Assembly (NCBI GenBank): GCA_016191815.1
Contig: JACPVI010000075.1
Span: 24,208 to 88,207, forward strand
Direction: 5' to 3'
Origin: Myxococcales bacterium
Lineage (GTDB): Bacteria > Myxococcota > Myxococcia > Myxococcales > Myxococcaceae
DNA: 64,000 nucleotides
In this document: in pieces, positions 25,513 through 33,406 of the stretch
Numbering within the stretch: the first letter of the stretch is position 1
Layout: each line of letters starts with the position of its first letter
Translations under genes and position numbers: made by a program
Notes under the pieces: model-generated
Seen by the model: only the letters and a program-made list of their open reading frames with translations
The model's database searches: none
Told to the model about the DNA's origin: nothing

Positions 25513-26088
25513 CTACTTCTTCGGCGGCGGCGCCAGCCCACCCGGACGGCCGAGCGCAGCCATCGCCCTCTGCGCCGGAGTGGTGCCGCCCCGCAAGGGC
25601 GAGAGCACCTTCTCCCGGCGCTCGTCGCGGACGTCCTTCACCGCCGGGGCGGAGACCACGATGCGTTCCTCGGGCACCCTCCCGACCACCTCGCGCACCG
25701 CCTGCTCGAAGTCGTTGAGCGACCAGTCGAAGCCCACCCCCAGCCGCCGCCCCTGTCCCTCCGGCCCCCAGAGCACCACCTCGCTCACCACCAGCTCCCC
25801 GCGCCGGAGGGTGGTGCGCAGCTCCAGCTCCGCCGAGTCGAATTGAACGGCGCGCCCCGAGCGCAGGAGCGCGGTGTCGGTGACGACGAGCTGCCTGGTG
25901 CCCCCGAGCATGAACTCGGCGATGCGGAGCAACATGAAGGCGATGACCGCGAGCAGGAGCCACAGCTTCCAGGACTCCAGCGGCGGCTGCCTCCAGGCGA
26001 GCAGGCCGCCCAGCGCCACGGAAATGACGATGGGGTAGCGGACCCCTCCCAGGCGCTTGGCAAAGGTGAAGGTGTAGACCTGTCGCAC
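25513..26088 (-). CDS. Membrane protein with PH-like cytoplasmic domain (hypothetical)
   Basis: A GTG start with a good GGAGG ribosome binding site gives 191 residues. Two transmembrane helices (about 18-32 and 40-60) are followed by a beta-rich domain (LVVTDTALLRSGRAVQFDSAELELRTTLRRGELVVSEVVL) that resembles bacterial PH-like domains, and a helical/charged tail with GRVPEERIVVSAP. No family can be named with certainty. It follows the reductase-like gene by 39 nt on the same strand, so they may be co-transcribed. Confidence 0.65.
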   Translation of the reverse strand: MRQVYTFTFAKRLGGVRYPIVISVALGGLLAWRQPPLESWKLWLLLAVIAFMLLRIAEFMLGGTRQLVVTDTALLRSGRAVQFDSAELELRTTLRRGELVVSEVVLWGPEGQGRRLGVGFDWSLNDFEQAVREVVGRVPEERIVVSAPAVKDVRDERREKVLSPLRGGTTPAQRAMAALGRPGGLAPPPKK

Positions 26089-26127
26089 GCTGCCTCCGTC
26101 TCGCCGGCGGATGGGCTCATCCTGGCA

Positions 26128-26805
26128 TCAGTAGTTGAGGAAAACCTCTTCCTTCGAGAGGCCGCGCTGCTCCAGGGCCGCGGTCACTTCCCGCACCATC
26201 TCCTTCTGGCCCACCAAGAAGGCGACCGCCCCGGATAACTCCAGCCCGAGCAGGTGGGCCTGCACGTACCCTCGCAGCCCCCGGTAGTCGAACTCCGGTC
26301 GGCTCACCGTGCACAGAAGGCGGATGCCGTCTTTCTCCCAGCCGCCCATCTCGTCCCGGTAGGCGAAGGAGGATGGCGTGCGCGCGCCGAGGAGCAGGGT
26401 GACGCGGCCGTAGGCGTTTCGCTCGCGCCGGATGACTTCGACGGCCGAGCGGATGGCGCCCGCGCCGGAGCCGGTGGCGATGAGGAGCGCGTCCCTCCCC
26501 CGGGCGCGCTCGAGGGGAAAACCCTTGCCGGACACCCCGGACACCTGCACCGCGGAGCCCGCCGCGCAGGCGCACAGCGCCGAGCCGACCGCCGAGCCTT
26601 GCTTCACCAGGAACTCGAAGCGCGCGGCCCCGGGAGGGGAGGCGATGGCGAAGGTGCCCTCCGCCCCGCGAGAGGCGAGCTTCACGTATTGCCCGGGCGC
26701 CTTGTGGGAGCCATCGAGCGGGGTGCGCTCCACTTCCAGCGCGAGGTGGAACAGCCCATCTGCCGCCGGCCGATTCTCGGCCACCGCTGCCTGGTGCCAA
26801 GGCAT
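26128..26805 (-). CDS. FAD/NAD(P)-binding oxidoreductase (ferredoxin reductase-like)
   Basis: From the ATG at MPWHQAAVAENRPAADG the protein has 225 residues: a FAD-binding barrel (GQYVKLASRGAEGTFAIASPPG) and a nucleotide domain with LLIATGSGAGAIRSAVEVI, VTLLLGARTPSSFAYRDEM and a closing QKEMVREVTAALEQRGLSKEEVFLNY. This is the ferredoxin-NADP reductase fold; no iron-sulfur domain is attached. The R-x-Y-S/T FAD motif is not clear. It could move electrons between NAD(P)H and a separate partner. An ATG 33 nt upstream is possible but crowds the divergent GT51-like gene. Confidence 0.8.
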   Translation of the reverse strand: MPWHQAAVAENRPAADGLFHLALEVERTPLDGSHKAPGQYVKLASRGAEGTFAIASPPGAARFEFLVKQGSAVGSALCACAAGSAVQVSGVSGKGFPLERARGRDALLIATGSGAGAIRSAVEVIRRERNAYGRVTLLLGARTPSSFAYRDEMGGWEKDGIRLLCTVSRPEFDYRGLRGYVQAHLLGLELSGAVAFLVGQKEMVREVTAALEQRGLSKEEVFLNY

Positions 26806-26848
26806 CGGCCACGCTTTTACACCAGACGCTGCTAGCATCCACGCCGCC

Positions 26849-27613
26849 GTGAAGGGCCTGTTGTGGTTCGTCCTGTTCGCGCTCGGACTGACCGGAGTGG
26901 TGACGCCGCTCGTCTACCTCTACGTGGGGAGCAAGCTGCCGGCCCTGGAGAGCGAGTTCGACCTCGAGAAGCTGCTGCGCTTCAGCATCGAAGGCGAGCG
27001 GATGAGCGTGGCCCTGGGGAAATACAACAAGTCCGCCGTCGACTGGGAGCGCCCCGACTTCGCCAAGCTGCCGAAGGACCTGGTGGCCCTCTACATCTCC
27101 CAGCGCGGCTGCCCCACCTTCTTCCAGACCGAGCGGGAGCGCGGCCTAGGGTGGGCCTGGCGGCTCTTCGTGGGCCTCGCCGGAGGCGAGCCGGGAGGAG
27201 ACGGCTGGTGTGAGCGGCTCCTCGCCTGGCGGCTCGCGGACCGGGTGGGCGCCAAGGGCGACCTCCAGCACACCATCGGGGCGAACAAGATTCACTCCTT
27301 CCTGCAGAAGGACCAGTTGGTCGCCTACGACCTTGCCTCCCTCTGGCTCGAGGACGGGGTGATCGGCGTGGAGGCAGCCGCGCAGCGACTGTTCAAGAAA
27401 CGCCTGGAGCAGCTCTCTCTCACCGAGCTGGCGGAGCTGGAGCTGGCGCTCCCGCCGCACAACTACTACCAGCAGGTGCGCGACTGCCAGAACCCCTCTC
27501 TGCTCCGGCAACATAGGGACGTGGTGCTGGCAGAGCTCTCCCGCGACGCGCTGGTGCCCGAGGACCGCGCCAAGAACGCCCAGGCCCAGCCGATGGCATG
27601 CACCCTCGAATAG
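26849..27613 (+). CDS. GT51 (peptidoglycan transglycosylase)-like protein lacking catalytic residues
   Basis: A GTG start gives 254 residues with one N-terminal transmembrane helix (GLLWFVLFALGLTGVVTPLVYL). The rest follows the GT51 order of monofunctional transglycosylases and PBP1 proteins: LPKDLVALYISQRG, a GG-x-x-x-x-x-LL-x-x-x-L-A helix, IHSFLQKDQLVAYDLASLWLEDG, VIGVEAAAQRLFKKRLEQLS and LALPPHNYY. The catalytic Glu of the E-D motif is missing (SQRG) and the SxTxxQQLAKN sequence is replaced. It is therefore probably a pseudoenzyme that binds peptidoglycan or lipid II. The convergent cpaF-like gene follows beyond a perfect hairpin. Confidence 0.65.
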   Translation: MKGLLWFVLFALGLTGVVTPLVYLYVGSKLPALESEFDLEKLLRFSIEGERMSVALGKYNKSAVDWERPDFAKLPKDLVALYISQRGCPTFFQTERERGLGWAWRLFVGLAGGEPGGDGWCERLLAWRLADRVGAKGDLQHTIGANKIHSFLQKDQLVAYDLASLWLEDGVIGVEAAAQRLFKKRLEQLSLTELAELELALPPHNYYQQVRDCQNPSLLRQHRDVVLAELSRDALVPEDRAKNAQAQPMACTLE

Positions 27614-27616
27614 CCG

Positions 27617-27652
27617 GCTAGTGCTCTGCCAGGGGGTGTGCAGAGCACTAGC
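27617..27652. terminator. Bidirectional hairpin between convergent genes
   Basis: A perfect 12-bp inverted repeat, GCTAGTGCTCTG and CAGAGCACTAGC, with a 12-nt loop lies between the stop of the GT51-like gene and the stop of the CpaF-like gene, whose stop codon is inside the right arm. It should act as a terminator from both directions, although no T-run follows. Confidence 0.6.
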
Positions 27653-29384
27653 GGCGGAACCGCTCGGGGATGGGCTTGATGTGCGTCTTCTCTCCTTCGG
27701 GGGCTGCCGCAGGCTCCTCCTCCCGCGCCACCTTCCGCGGGGCGGGGCCGACTTTCGAGCCGGTCGACACCCGCTGCCCGGGATTGGTGCCCTGCCGCTG
27801 CCGCGCCGCCGGGCGGACGTCGGTGCTCTGCAACATCGCCTCGGAGAGCAGCTCCTCGGACACCTCCACCTTCGGCTCTTCGGGCATGGGGCGGCGGCGC
27901 TGCTCTTCGCCTGGCTCGGGCTCGGCCGAGTCGCTGTCCATGGTGCTGCCCAGCTCGAGCGGGTTTCTGGTGGGAGCCGGAGTGATGTCGTCGTCTCCCG
28001 TGCTCCGCGGGCGCCGGAGCGCACTGTCGGGCCTCGACGCCTCGGCCGGCCGGGCAGGCGGGCGCGGCGAGGGACGGAGCGCTCTTGGCTCTTCAGCGGG
28101 CTTGGCCCTCGCGGGGGCGGCGGCCTGCCGCTCGGGCGGCGAGTGCGACTTGAGTTTGTGCTCGAAGGCGCGCCGCTGCTCCTTCACGCTCTCCGGATCC
28201 GGAACGCCTTGCTCCCGGTGCTTGAGCGAGCCCGCCCACCGGACGCTGTAATCCTCTCCCACGTTGTACAGCGGCGGAGGGGGCACCCCGTAGGTGGCGG
28301 GGTCGAAGAATTTTTCGTCGAGGTCGGTGAAGCCGGAGGCCCTCGCCCTCCCCAAGAAGCAGGGAAGGATGCCGGTCGGCGCGTGGTAGCCGAGCACGTT
28401 GCCTTGCTCGTCCCTGGTCACCGGGGTGAAGACGAAGATGTCCTGGGTCCGGTACTCGCCCTTGTCGTTGAGCGGCAGCACCTCGGAGACGTGGGTCACC
28501 TTCCGGCTTCCGTCCAAGAGCCGCTCGCAGCAGATGATGACGTTGATCGCGCTCGCCACCTGGGCGCGCACCGCCACCATCGGAAGCTCCACCGCGCTCA
28601 TCAGGCAGAGGCTCTCCAACCTCCGCAGGGTGTCGGTGGGGGTGTTGGCGTGGCAGGTGGAGAGCGAGCCTCCGTGCCCGGTGTTCATCGCCTGGAGCAG
28701 GTGGAAACACTCTCCCCCGCGCACCTCTCCCACCACGATGCGGTCCGGCCGAAGCCGCAGCGCCGAGTGGAGCAGGTCGCCCATGTTCACCTCGCCCTTG
28801 CCGTACTTGTCCGCCGGGCGGCTCTCGAAGGTGACCAGGTGGTCCTGGTTGAGCTGCAGCTCGGCGGAGTCCTCGATGGTGAGGATCCGCTCCTCGTTGG
28901 GGATGATCGAGGAGAGGATGTTCAAGAGGGTGGTCTTCCCCGAGCCGGTGCCTCCCGAGACCATGCAGTTCAGCTTGGTGTGGATCACCGCCTCGATGAG
29001 GCGGCCCATCTCCTGGTTGAGCGACTTGAACTTGAGCAGGGCCTCCACGCCCAGCTTGTCCTTGAAGAACTTGCGGATGCTGATGGTGGTGCCCCGCTTG
29101 GCGATGGGCGGCAACACCACGTGGATGCGGCTGCCGTCCGGTAGCCGAGCGTCCAGCCTCGGCCGCTCGTCCGAGAGCGGCCGCCCCACGAACTGCGCCA
29201 TGTTCCGCGCCGCCCCGAGCAGGCCCTCCTCGGTGAAGCGGGCCTCGGTCTTGAACAGCTTCCCCTTCCGCTCGATCCAGATGTCCTCTGGACCGTTGAT
29301 CATGATCTCGCTGACCGTCTCGTCGTCCAGGTAGGAGAGCACCGGCTTGAGGAAGGCCCGGAGCGACTCGGTGTACATCGTCAT
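27648..29384 (-). CDS. cpaF: CpaF/TadA-type secretion ATPase with long disordered tail
   Basis: The 578-residue protein starts directly with the N-terminal domain (SYLDDETVSEIMINGPEDIWIE), then the ATPase core with Walker A SGGTGSGKTT (143-152), an Asp box and Walker B RPDRIVVGEVRGGE (212-225), and the His box TGHGGSLSTCHAN (236-248). This is the CpaF/TadA family that powers Tad/Flp pilus assembly and related secretion. Residues from about 400 to 578 are Pro/Arg/Glu-rich, predicted disordered, ending KTHIKPIPERFRR, a feature not usual in CpaF. No other tad genes lie nearby, so it is an orphan ATPase. The TPR gene runs divergently. Confidence 0.88.
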   Translation of the reverse strand: MTMYTESLRAFLKPVLSYLDDETVSEIMINGPEDIWIERKGKLFKTEARFTEEGLLGAARNMAQFVGRPLSDERPRLDARLPDGSRIHVVLPPIAKRGTTISIRKFFKDKLGVEALLKFKSLNQEMGRLIEAVIHTKLNCMVSGGTGSGKTTLLNILSSIIPNEERILTIEDSAELQLNQDHLVTFESRPADKYGKGEVNMGDLLHSALRLRPDRIVVGEVRGGECFHLLQAMNTGHGGSLSTCHANTPTDTLRRLESLCLMSAVELPMVAVRAQVASAINVIICCERLLDGSRKVTHVSEVLPLNDKGEYRTQDIFVFTPVTRDEQGNVLGYHAPTGILPCFLGRARASGFTDLDEKFFDPATYGVPPPPLYNVGEDYSVRWAGSLKHREQGVPDPESVKEQRRAFEHKLKSHSPPERQAAAPARAKPAEEPRALRPSPRPPARPAEASRPDSALRRPRSTGDDDITPAPTRNPLELGSTMDSDSAEPEPGEEQRRRPMPEEPKVEVSEELLSEAMLQSTDVRPAARQRQGTNPGQRVSTGSKVGPAPRKVAREEEPAAAPEGEKTHIKPIPERFRR

Positions 29385-29459
29385 GGCGAGCGCGATGCTA
29401 GCCCGGCCTGACCGCGCTCTCCACCTGTGCGCTGGCGCGGGGGACGGTAAGCTGGGCCC

Positions 29460-30125
29460 ATGCTCAAGACCTCCCCCAAGCGCACCCGACGGACCTCCCA
29501 GGCCCGCCCCAAGCGGCCGAGCAGCCTCAAGCCCGCGCCGCGCGAGCAGCGAGGCCTCGACAAGGCCTTGCCGCTGGAGATCGACCCTCGGCGAGTGGAG
29601 GAGACCCTCGCCCGGGTGAAGGACCAGCTCGTCCTCTGGGCCAACAAGGGGCGCTACACCAAGGTCCGCTTCAAGTTCCGCGGCCGAAAGCTATTGCCCG
29701 ACATCCCGCTCGCGGCGGTGATCGCCGCCGAGGGCCTGACCTTCTACTGGGCGGGAATCCTGAGGGCCCTCCTCTTCAACTTCGCCGGCCAGACCGTGCT
29801 CGACGTGGAGCTGGTGAACGACTCGGAAAAGCGCATCCAGCGGGGCAAGGAGGAGCTCCTCTCCGGCGAGCTGGACCGGGCGCTCGAGTGCTTCCGCGAA
29901 GCTTTGGCGATGGACCGCGACAACCCCAACGTCCACTTGAATCTCGGCATCGCCCACAAGCTCAAGGGCGAGCATATGGCCGCCCGCGAAGCCCTCGAGC
30001 GCGCCCGCGCTCTTGACAGAGAGGGTCCCGTGGGTGCCGAGGCGGAGAGGCTGTTGTCCAGCCTGCCCGCCGCCCCCGCAGGGGGGTCCGCCATCGCCAC
30101 GACGCGTCAGCCCATTTCGGGTTGA
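29460..30125 (+). CDS. TPR-containing cytoplasmic protein
   Basis: The 221-residue protein has a basic disordered N-terminus (MLKTSPKRTRRTSQARPKRP), a globular part (about 45-120, RYTKVRFKFRGRKLLPDIPL then TFYWAGILRALLFNF), and one or two TPR motifs (KEELLSGELDRALECFREALAMDRDNP, NVHLNLGIAHKLKGEHMAAREALERA). TPR helices bind partner proteins. The basic tail might contact nucleic acid. No name can be given. It is upstream of gyrA but an inverted repeat separates the two. Confidence 0.7.
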   Translation: MLKTSPKRTRRTSQARPKRPSSLKPAPREQRGLDKALPLEIDPRRVEETLARVKDQLVLWANKGRYTKVRFKFRGRKLLPDIPLAAVIAAEGLTFYWAGILRALLFNFAGQTVLDVELVNDSEKRIQRGKEELLSGELDRALECFREALAMDRDNPNVHLNLGIAHKLKGEHMAAREALERARALDREGPVGAEAERLLSSLPAAPAGGSAIATTRQPISG

Positions 30126-30144
30126 CCGGGGCGGCTCGCCCTAC

Positions 30145-30168
30145 TACGAGGCTTTGCTTCCCCTCGTA
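30145..30168 (+). promoter_or_regulatory. Inverted repeat just upstream of gyrA
   Basis: A 7-bp inverted repeat, TACGAGG and CCTCGTA, with a 10-nt loop ends 5 nt before the gyrA ATG, where no Shine-Dalgarno sequence can be seen. It may act on gyrA expression as a hairpin or a protein site; no function has been shown. Confidence 0.35.
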
Positions 30169-30173
30169 TTCCT

Positions 30174-32921
30174 ATGCCCGAAGAGAGCGCTCAGCCCCCT
30201 GCTCCCCCTCCTTCGGGGAGCATCGGGAACCTGGTCCCGGTCGCCATCGAAGACGAGATGCGCAAGTCGTATCTCGACTACTCGATGAGCGTGATCGTCG
30301 GGCGCGCCCTGCCCGATGTGCGTGACGGCCTCAAGCCGGTGCACCGCCGAGTGCTCTTCGCGATGCACGAGCTGGGCAACATCCACAGCCGGCCGTTCAA
30401 GAAGTCGGCGCGCGTGGTGGGGGACGTGATCGGCAAGTACCACCCCCACGGCGACGCCGCGGTCTACGACGCCCTGGTCCGCCTGGCCCAGCCCTGGTCC
30501 ATGCGGTACCCGTTGGTGGAGGGCCAGGGGAATTTCGGCTCCATCGACGGCGACGCCCCCGCCGCCATGCGCTACACCGAGGTGCGCATGGAGCGGCTCA
30601 CCGAGGAGCTGCTCGCCGATATCGACCGGGACACCGTCGACTTCGGGCCCAACTACGACGGGCAGCAGCTCGAACCGCTGGTCCTCCCCTCCCGCTTCCC
30701 CAACCTCTTGATCAACGGCTCCTCGGGAATCGCGGTGGGCATGGCCACCAACATCCCTCCCCACAACATGCGGGAGGTGATCAGCGCCACCATCCACCTC
30801 ATCGACGACCCCAAGTGCACCATCGCCGACCTGATGCGCTTCGTCCCCGGGCCGGACTTCCCCACCAGCGGCTTCATCTCCGGGACGGAGGGGATCCGCC
30901 GTGCCTACGAGACCGGCCGCGGGCAAGTCGTGATGCGCGCCCGAACCGAGATCGAGGTCAATGGCAAGACCGAGCGGGAGAGCATCATCGTCACCGAGAT
31001 TCCTTACCAGCTCAACAAGGCCAGGCTGATCGAGCGCATCGCCGAGCTGGTCCGGGAAAAGCGCATCGATGGCATCAGCGACATCCGCGACGAGTCCGAC
31101 CGGCACGGACTGAGGATCGTGGTCGAGCTCAAGCGCGACGCCATCTCCGGGGTGGTGCTGAACAACCTCTTCGCCCAGACTCCGATGCACTCCTCCTTCG
31201 GGGTGGTGATGCTGGCCATCGACCAGGGCCAGCCGCGCACCCTGAACCTCAAGGCGATGCTGGAGCGCTTCGTCCTCCACCGCCGCGAGGTGGTCACCCG
31301 GCGCAGCCGCTTCGAGCTTCGCAAGGCGGAATCCCGCCTCCACATCGTCGAGGGCTTGCTCTTCGCCCAGGACATCATCGACCACGTCATCTCCATCATT
31401 CGGAAGTCGGCTGACGTCGAGGAGGCACGCTGGGGCCTGATGAACGTGCTCTCCCCCGCGCTCTGGGAGCACCCGAAGTTCCGGGAGCTGCCACGCATCG
31501 ACCCCGCCAAGGTGAAGGCCCAGCTCGACGCCCTCGCCGCCCGCACAATGAAGGAGATGGCCGACGGAAAACCCGCCGTCTCCTTCGCCGGGCTCTCCCG
31601 CTCCTACGAAGGCGCCGGCTTCTCCGAGGAACAGGCGAAGAACATCCTCGACATGCGTCTGCAGCGGCTCACCGGGATGCAGCGAGAGGAGTTGTTCGCG
31701 GAGATGATCTCCTTGCTACGGGAGATCTCTCGCCTCAAGGACATCCTCGGCCACGAGGCCACCCTGCTCAACGTCATCAAGGGCGAGCTTCGGGAGATCG
31801 CCGAGAAGTACGGCGACGAGCGCCGCACCGAGATCACCGGAGATGTGGGAGAGATCAGCACCGAGGACCTGATCGCCGACGAGCCGATGGTGGTCACCCT
31901 CTCGCACGCGGGTTACGTCAAGCGCAGCCCGCTCACCGAGTACCGGGCCCAGCGGCGCGGCGGGCGGGGGAAGACCGGTGCGGCGACCAAGGAAGACGAT
32001 TTCGTCTCCGACGTCTTCGTCGCCTCCACCCATGCCTACCTGATGCCGATCACCAGCCGAGGCAAGCTGTACTGGCTCAAGGTGCACGAGATTCCTGCCG
32101 CCAGCCGCGCGGCCCGCGGCAAGGCGATCGTCAACCTGGTGCACTTCGCTCCCGACGAAAAGCTGGCCCAGGTGCTGGTGACGCGCGACTTCCCTGAGAA
32201 TCGCTACGTCTTCTTCGTCACTCGGCGGGGGCTGGTGAAGAAGACCGACCTCACCGCGTTCTCCAACGTCCGCGCCAGCGGGATCATCGCCCTGAACATC
32301 GAGGACGGCGACTCGCTGGTGGCGGTGAAGATCACCGACGGAACCAAGGACGTCTTGCTCTCCACCGCCCAGGGGATGAGCATTCGCTTCTCCGAGGAGG
32401 AGGTCCGCTCCATGGGCCGTGCGGCCTACGGGGTGAAAGGCGTCACCCTCGAGGAAGACGACGAGGTGGTCGGCGCCGAGGTGGTGGAGAAGGGCACTAC
32501 CGTGCTCACCGTCACCGAGAACGGCTACGGCAAGCGCACCGAGGAGGCCGAGTACCGCGTCCAGGGCCGCGGCGGAAAGGGCATCATCGACATCAAGACC
32601 ATCGAGCGGAACGGGCGCGTGGTGGGCCTGGTCCAGGTCCGCGACGACGACGAGGTGATGATCGTCACTAACGGGGGGATGCTGATCCGCCTCCGCGCCA
32701 AGGAGATCTCGGTCATCGGCCGCAACACCCAGGGCGTGAGGCTCATCACCCTCGAGAGCACCACCGAGAAGGTGGTCGCGGTCTCCCGCCTGCCCGAAAA
32801 GGAAGAGGAGGAGCCGGGCATGCCCGAGGGTGGCGATGGCGTCAGCGAACCCCCAGTCACTCCGGCCGCGCCCGAAGGCTCGGAGCCGGGGTCGAGTGCT
32901 CCCAACGGCGAGCAGGCCTAG
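30174..32921 (+). CDS. gyrA: DNA gyrase subunit A
   Basis: The 915-residue GyrA has the N-terminal [21 protein letters not shown] domain, the quinolone region [16 protein letters not shown] and the catalytic Tyr in AMRYTEVR (Tyr134, equal to E. coli Tyr122). The GyrA box QRRGGRG (593-599) begins the C-terminal DNA-wrapping domain, which shows this is gyrase and not ParC. The C-terminal tail is Glu/Pro-rich and predicted disordered. At the position of E. coli Ser83 there is Ala (Ala95) with Asp99 at position 87. Gyrase introduces negative supercoils with GyrB; gyrB is not here. Upstream lies a short inverted repeat in place of a clear ribosome binding site. Confidence 0.97.
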   Translation: MPEESAQPPAPPPSGSIGNLVPVAIEDEMRKSYLDYSMSVIVGRALPDVRDGLKPVHRRVLFAMHELGNIHSRPFKKSARVVGDVIGKYHPHGDAAVYDALVRLAQPWSMRYPLVEGQGNFGSIDGDAPAAMRYTEVRMERLTEELLADIDRDTVDFGPNYDGQQLEPLVLPSRFPNLLINGSSGIAVGMATNIPPHNMREVISATIHLIDDPKCTIADLMRFVPGPDFPTSGFISGTEGIRRAYETGRGQVVMRARTEIEVNGKTERESIIVTEIPYQLNKARLIERIAELVREKRIDGISDIRDESDRHGLRIVVELKRDAISGVVLNNLFAQTPMHSSFGVVMLAIDQGQPRTLNLKAMLERFVLHRREVVTRRSRFELRKAESRLHIVEGLLFAQDIIDHVISIIRKSADVEEARWGLMNVLSPALWEHPKFRELPRIDPAKVKAQLDALAARTMKEMADGKPAVSFAGLSRSYEGAGFSEEQAKNILDMRLQRLTGMQREELFAEMISLLREISRLKDILGHEATLLNVIKGELREIAEKYGDERRTEITGDVGEISTEDLIADEPMVVTLSHAGYVKRSPLTEYRAQRRGGRGKTGAATKEDDFVSDVFVASTHAYLMPITSRGKLYWLKVHEIPAASRAARGKAIVNLVHFAPDEKLAQVLVTRDFPENRYVFFVTRRGLVKKTDLTAFSNVRASGIIALNIEDGDSLVAVKITDGTKDVLLSTAQGMSIRFSEEEVRSMGRAAYGVKGVTLEEDDEVVGAEVVEKGTTVLTVTENGYGKRTEEAEYRVQGRGGKGIIDIKTIERNGRVVGLVQVRDDDEVMIVTNGGMLIRLRAKEISVIGRNTQGVRLITLESTTEKVVAVSRLPEKEEEEPGMPEGGDGVSEPPVTPAAPEGSEPGSSAPNGEQA

Positions 32922-33042
32922 CTGGACCGATTTGCCAGCCGTGCATTGACTTCGCCTACTCCGAGCAGCGGGTGGAAAGGGCGCTCGCGAGTCGCCCGGG
33001 CCCGCCACGCAATCGGAGACAACCCCGTGCGTACGAGGCGGC

Positions 33043-33318
33043 ATGAACGTGACGCAAGCGCGAAGCGTGAGCTCGCGGGTGGTCGACTACCTTCGGGATC
33101 CGCTGGTGCCGCTCTGGCGGAAGCTGACCGCGCTCGCGGCCGCCGCCTACCTCGTGCTCCCGGTCGACGCGGTGCCGGACGTGCTGCCGGTGCTTGGCTG
33201 GCTCGACGACCTCGGGGTGCTCTCGGCCGCCACCTGGTTCATGGTGCGGGAGATAAGACGCCATGTGCCCAGTCAGATGCGGACCATGCCGCCTGGCCGG
33301 CTGCCGCTGGCGCGGTGA
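33043..33318 (+). CDS. DUF1232 (YkvA-like) membrane protein
   Basis: The 91-residue protein has the DUF1232 core: PLWRKLTALAAAAYLVLPVDAVPDVLPVLGWLDDLGVL, with the conserved Y-x-x-x-P-x-D-x-x-P-D turn and L-x-D-D. It contains one or two hydrophobic helices. The family is widespread and its role is not known. The start ATG lies after a short intergenic stretch downstream of gyrA. Confidence 0.85.
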   Translation: MNVTQARSVSSRVVDYLRDPLVPLWRKLTALAAAAYLVLPVDAVPDVLPVLGWLDDLGVLSAATWFMVREIRRHVPSQMRTMPPGRLPLAR

Positions 33319-33406
33319 GCAGCCTCGCATCCGATTCGGCGTGGCCACCTGCGTGCGCGAGTCTATATAGCGGACCTTGGCGCCGGTGCGCCGATCGAGG
33401 GGTCCC

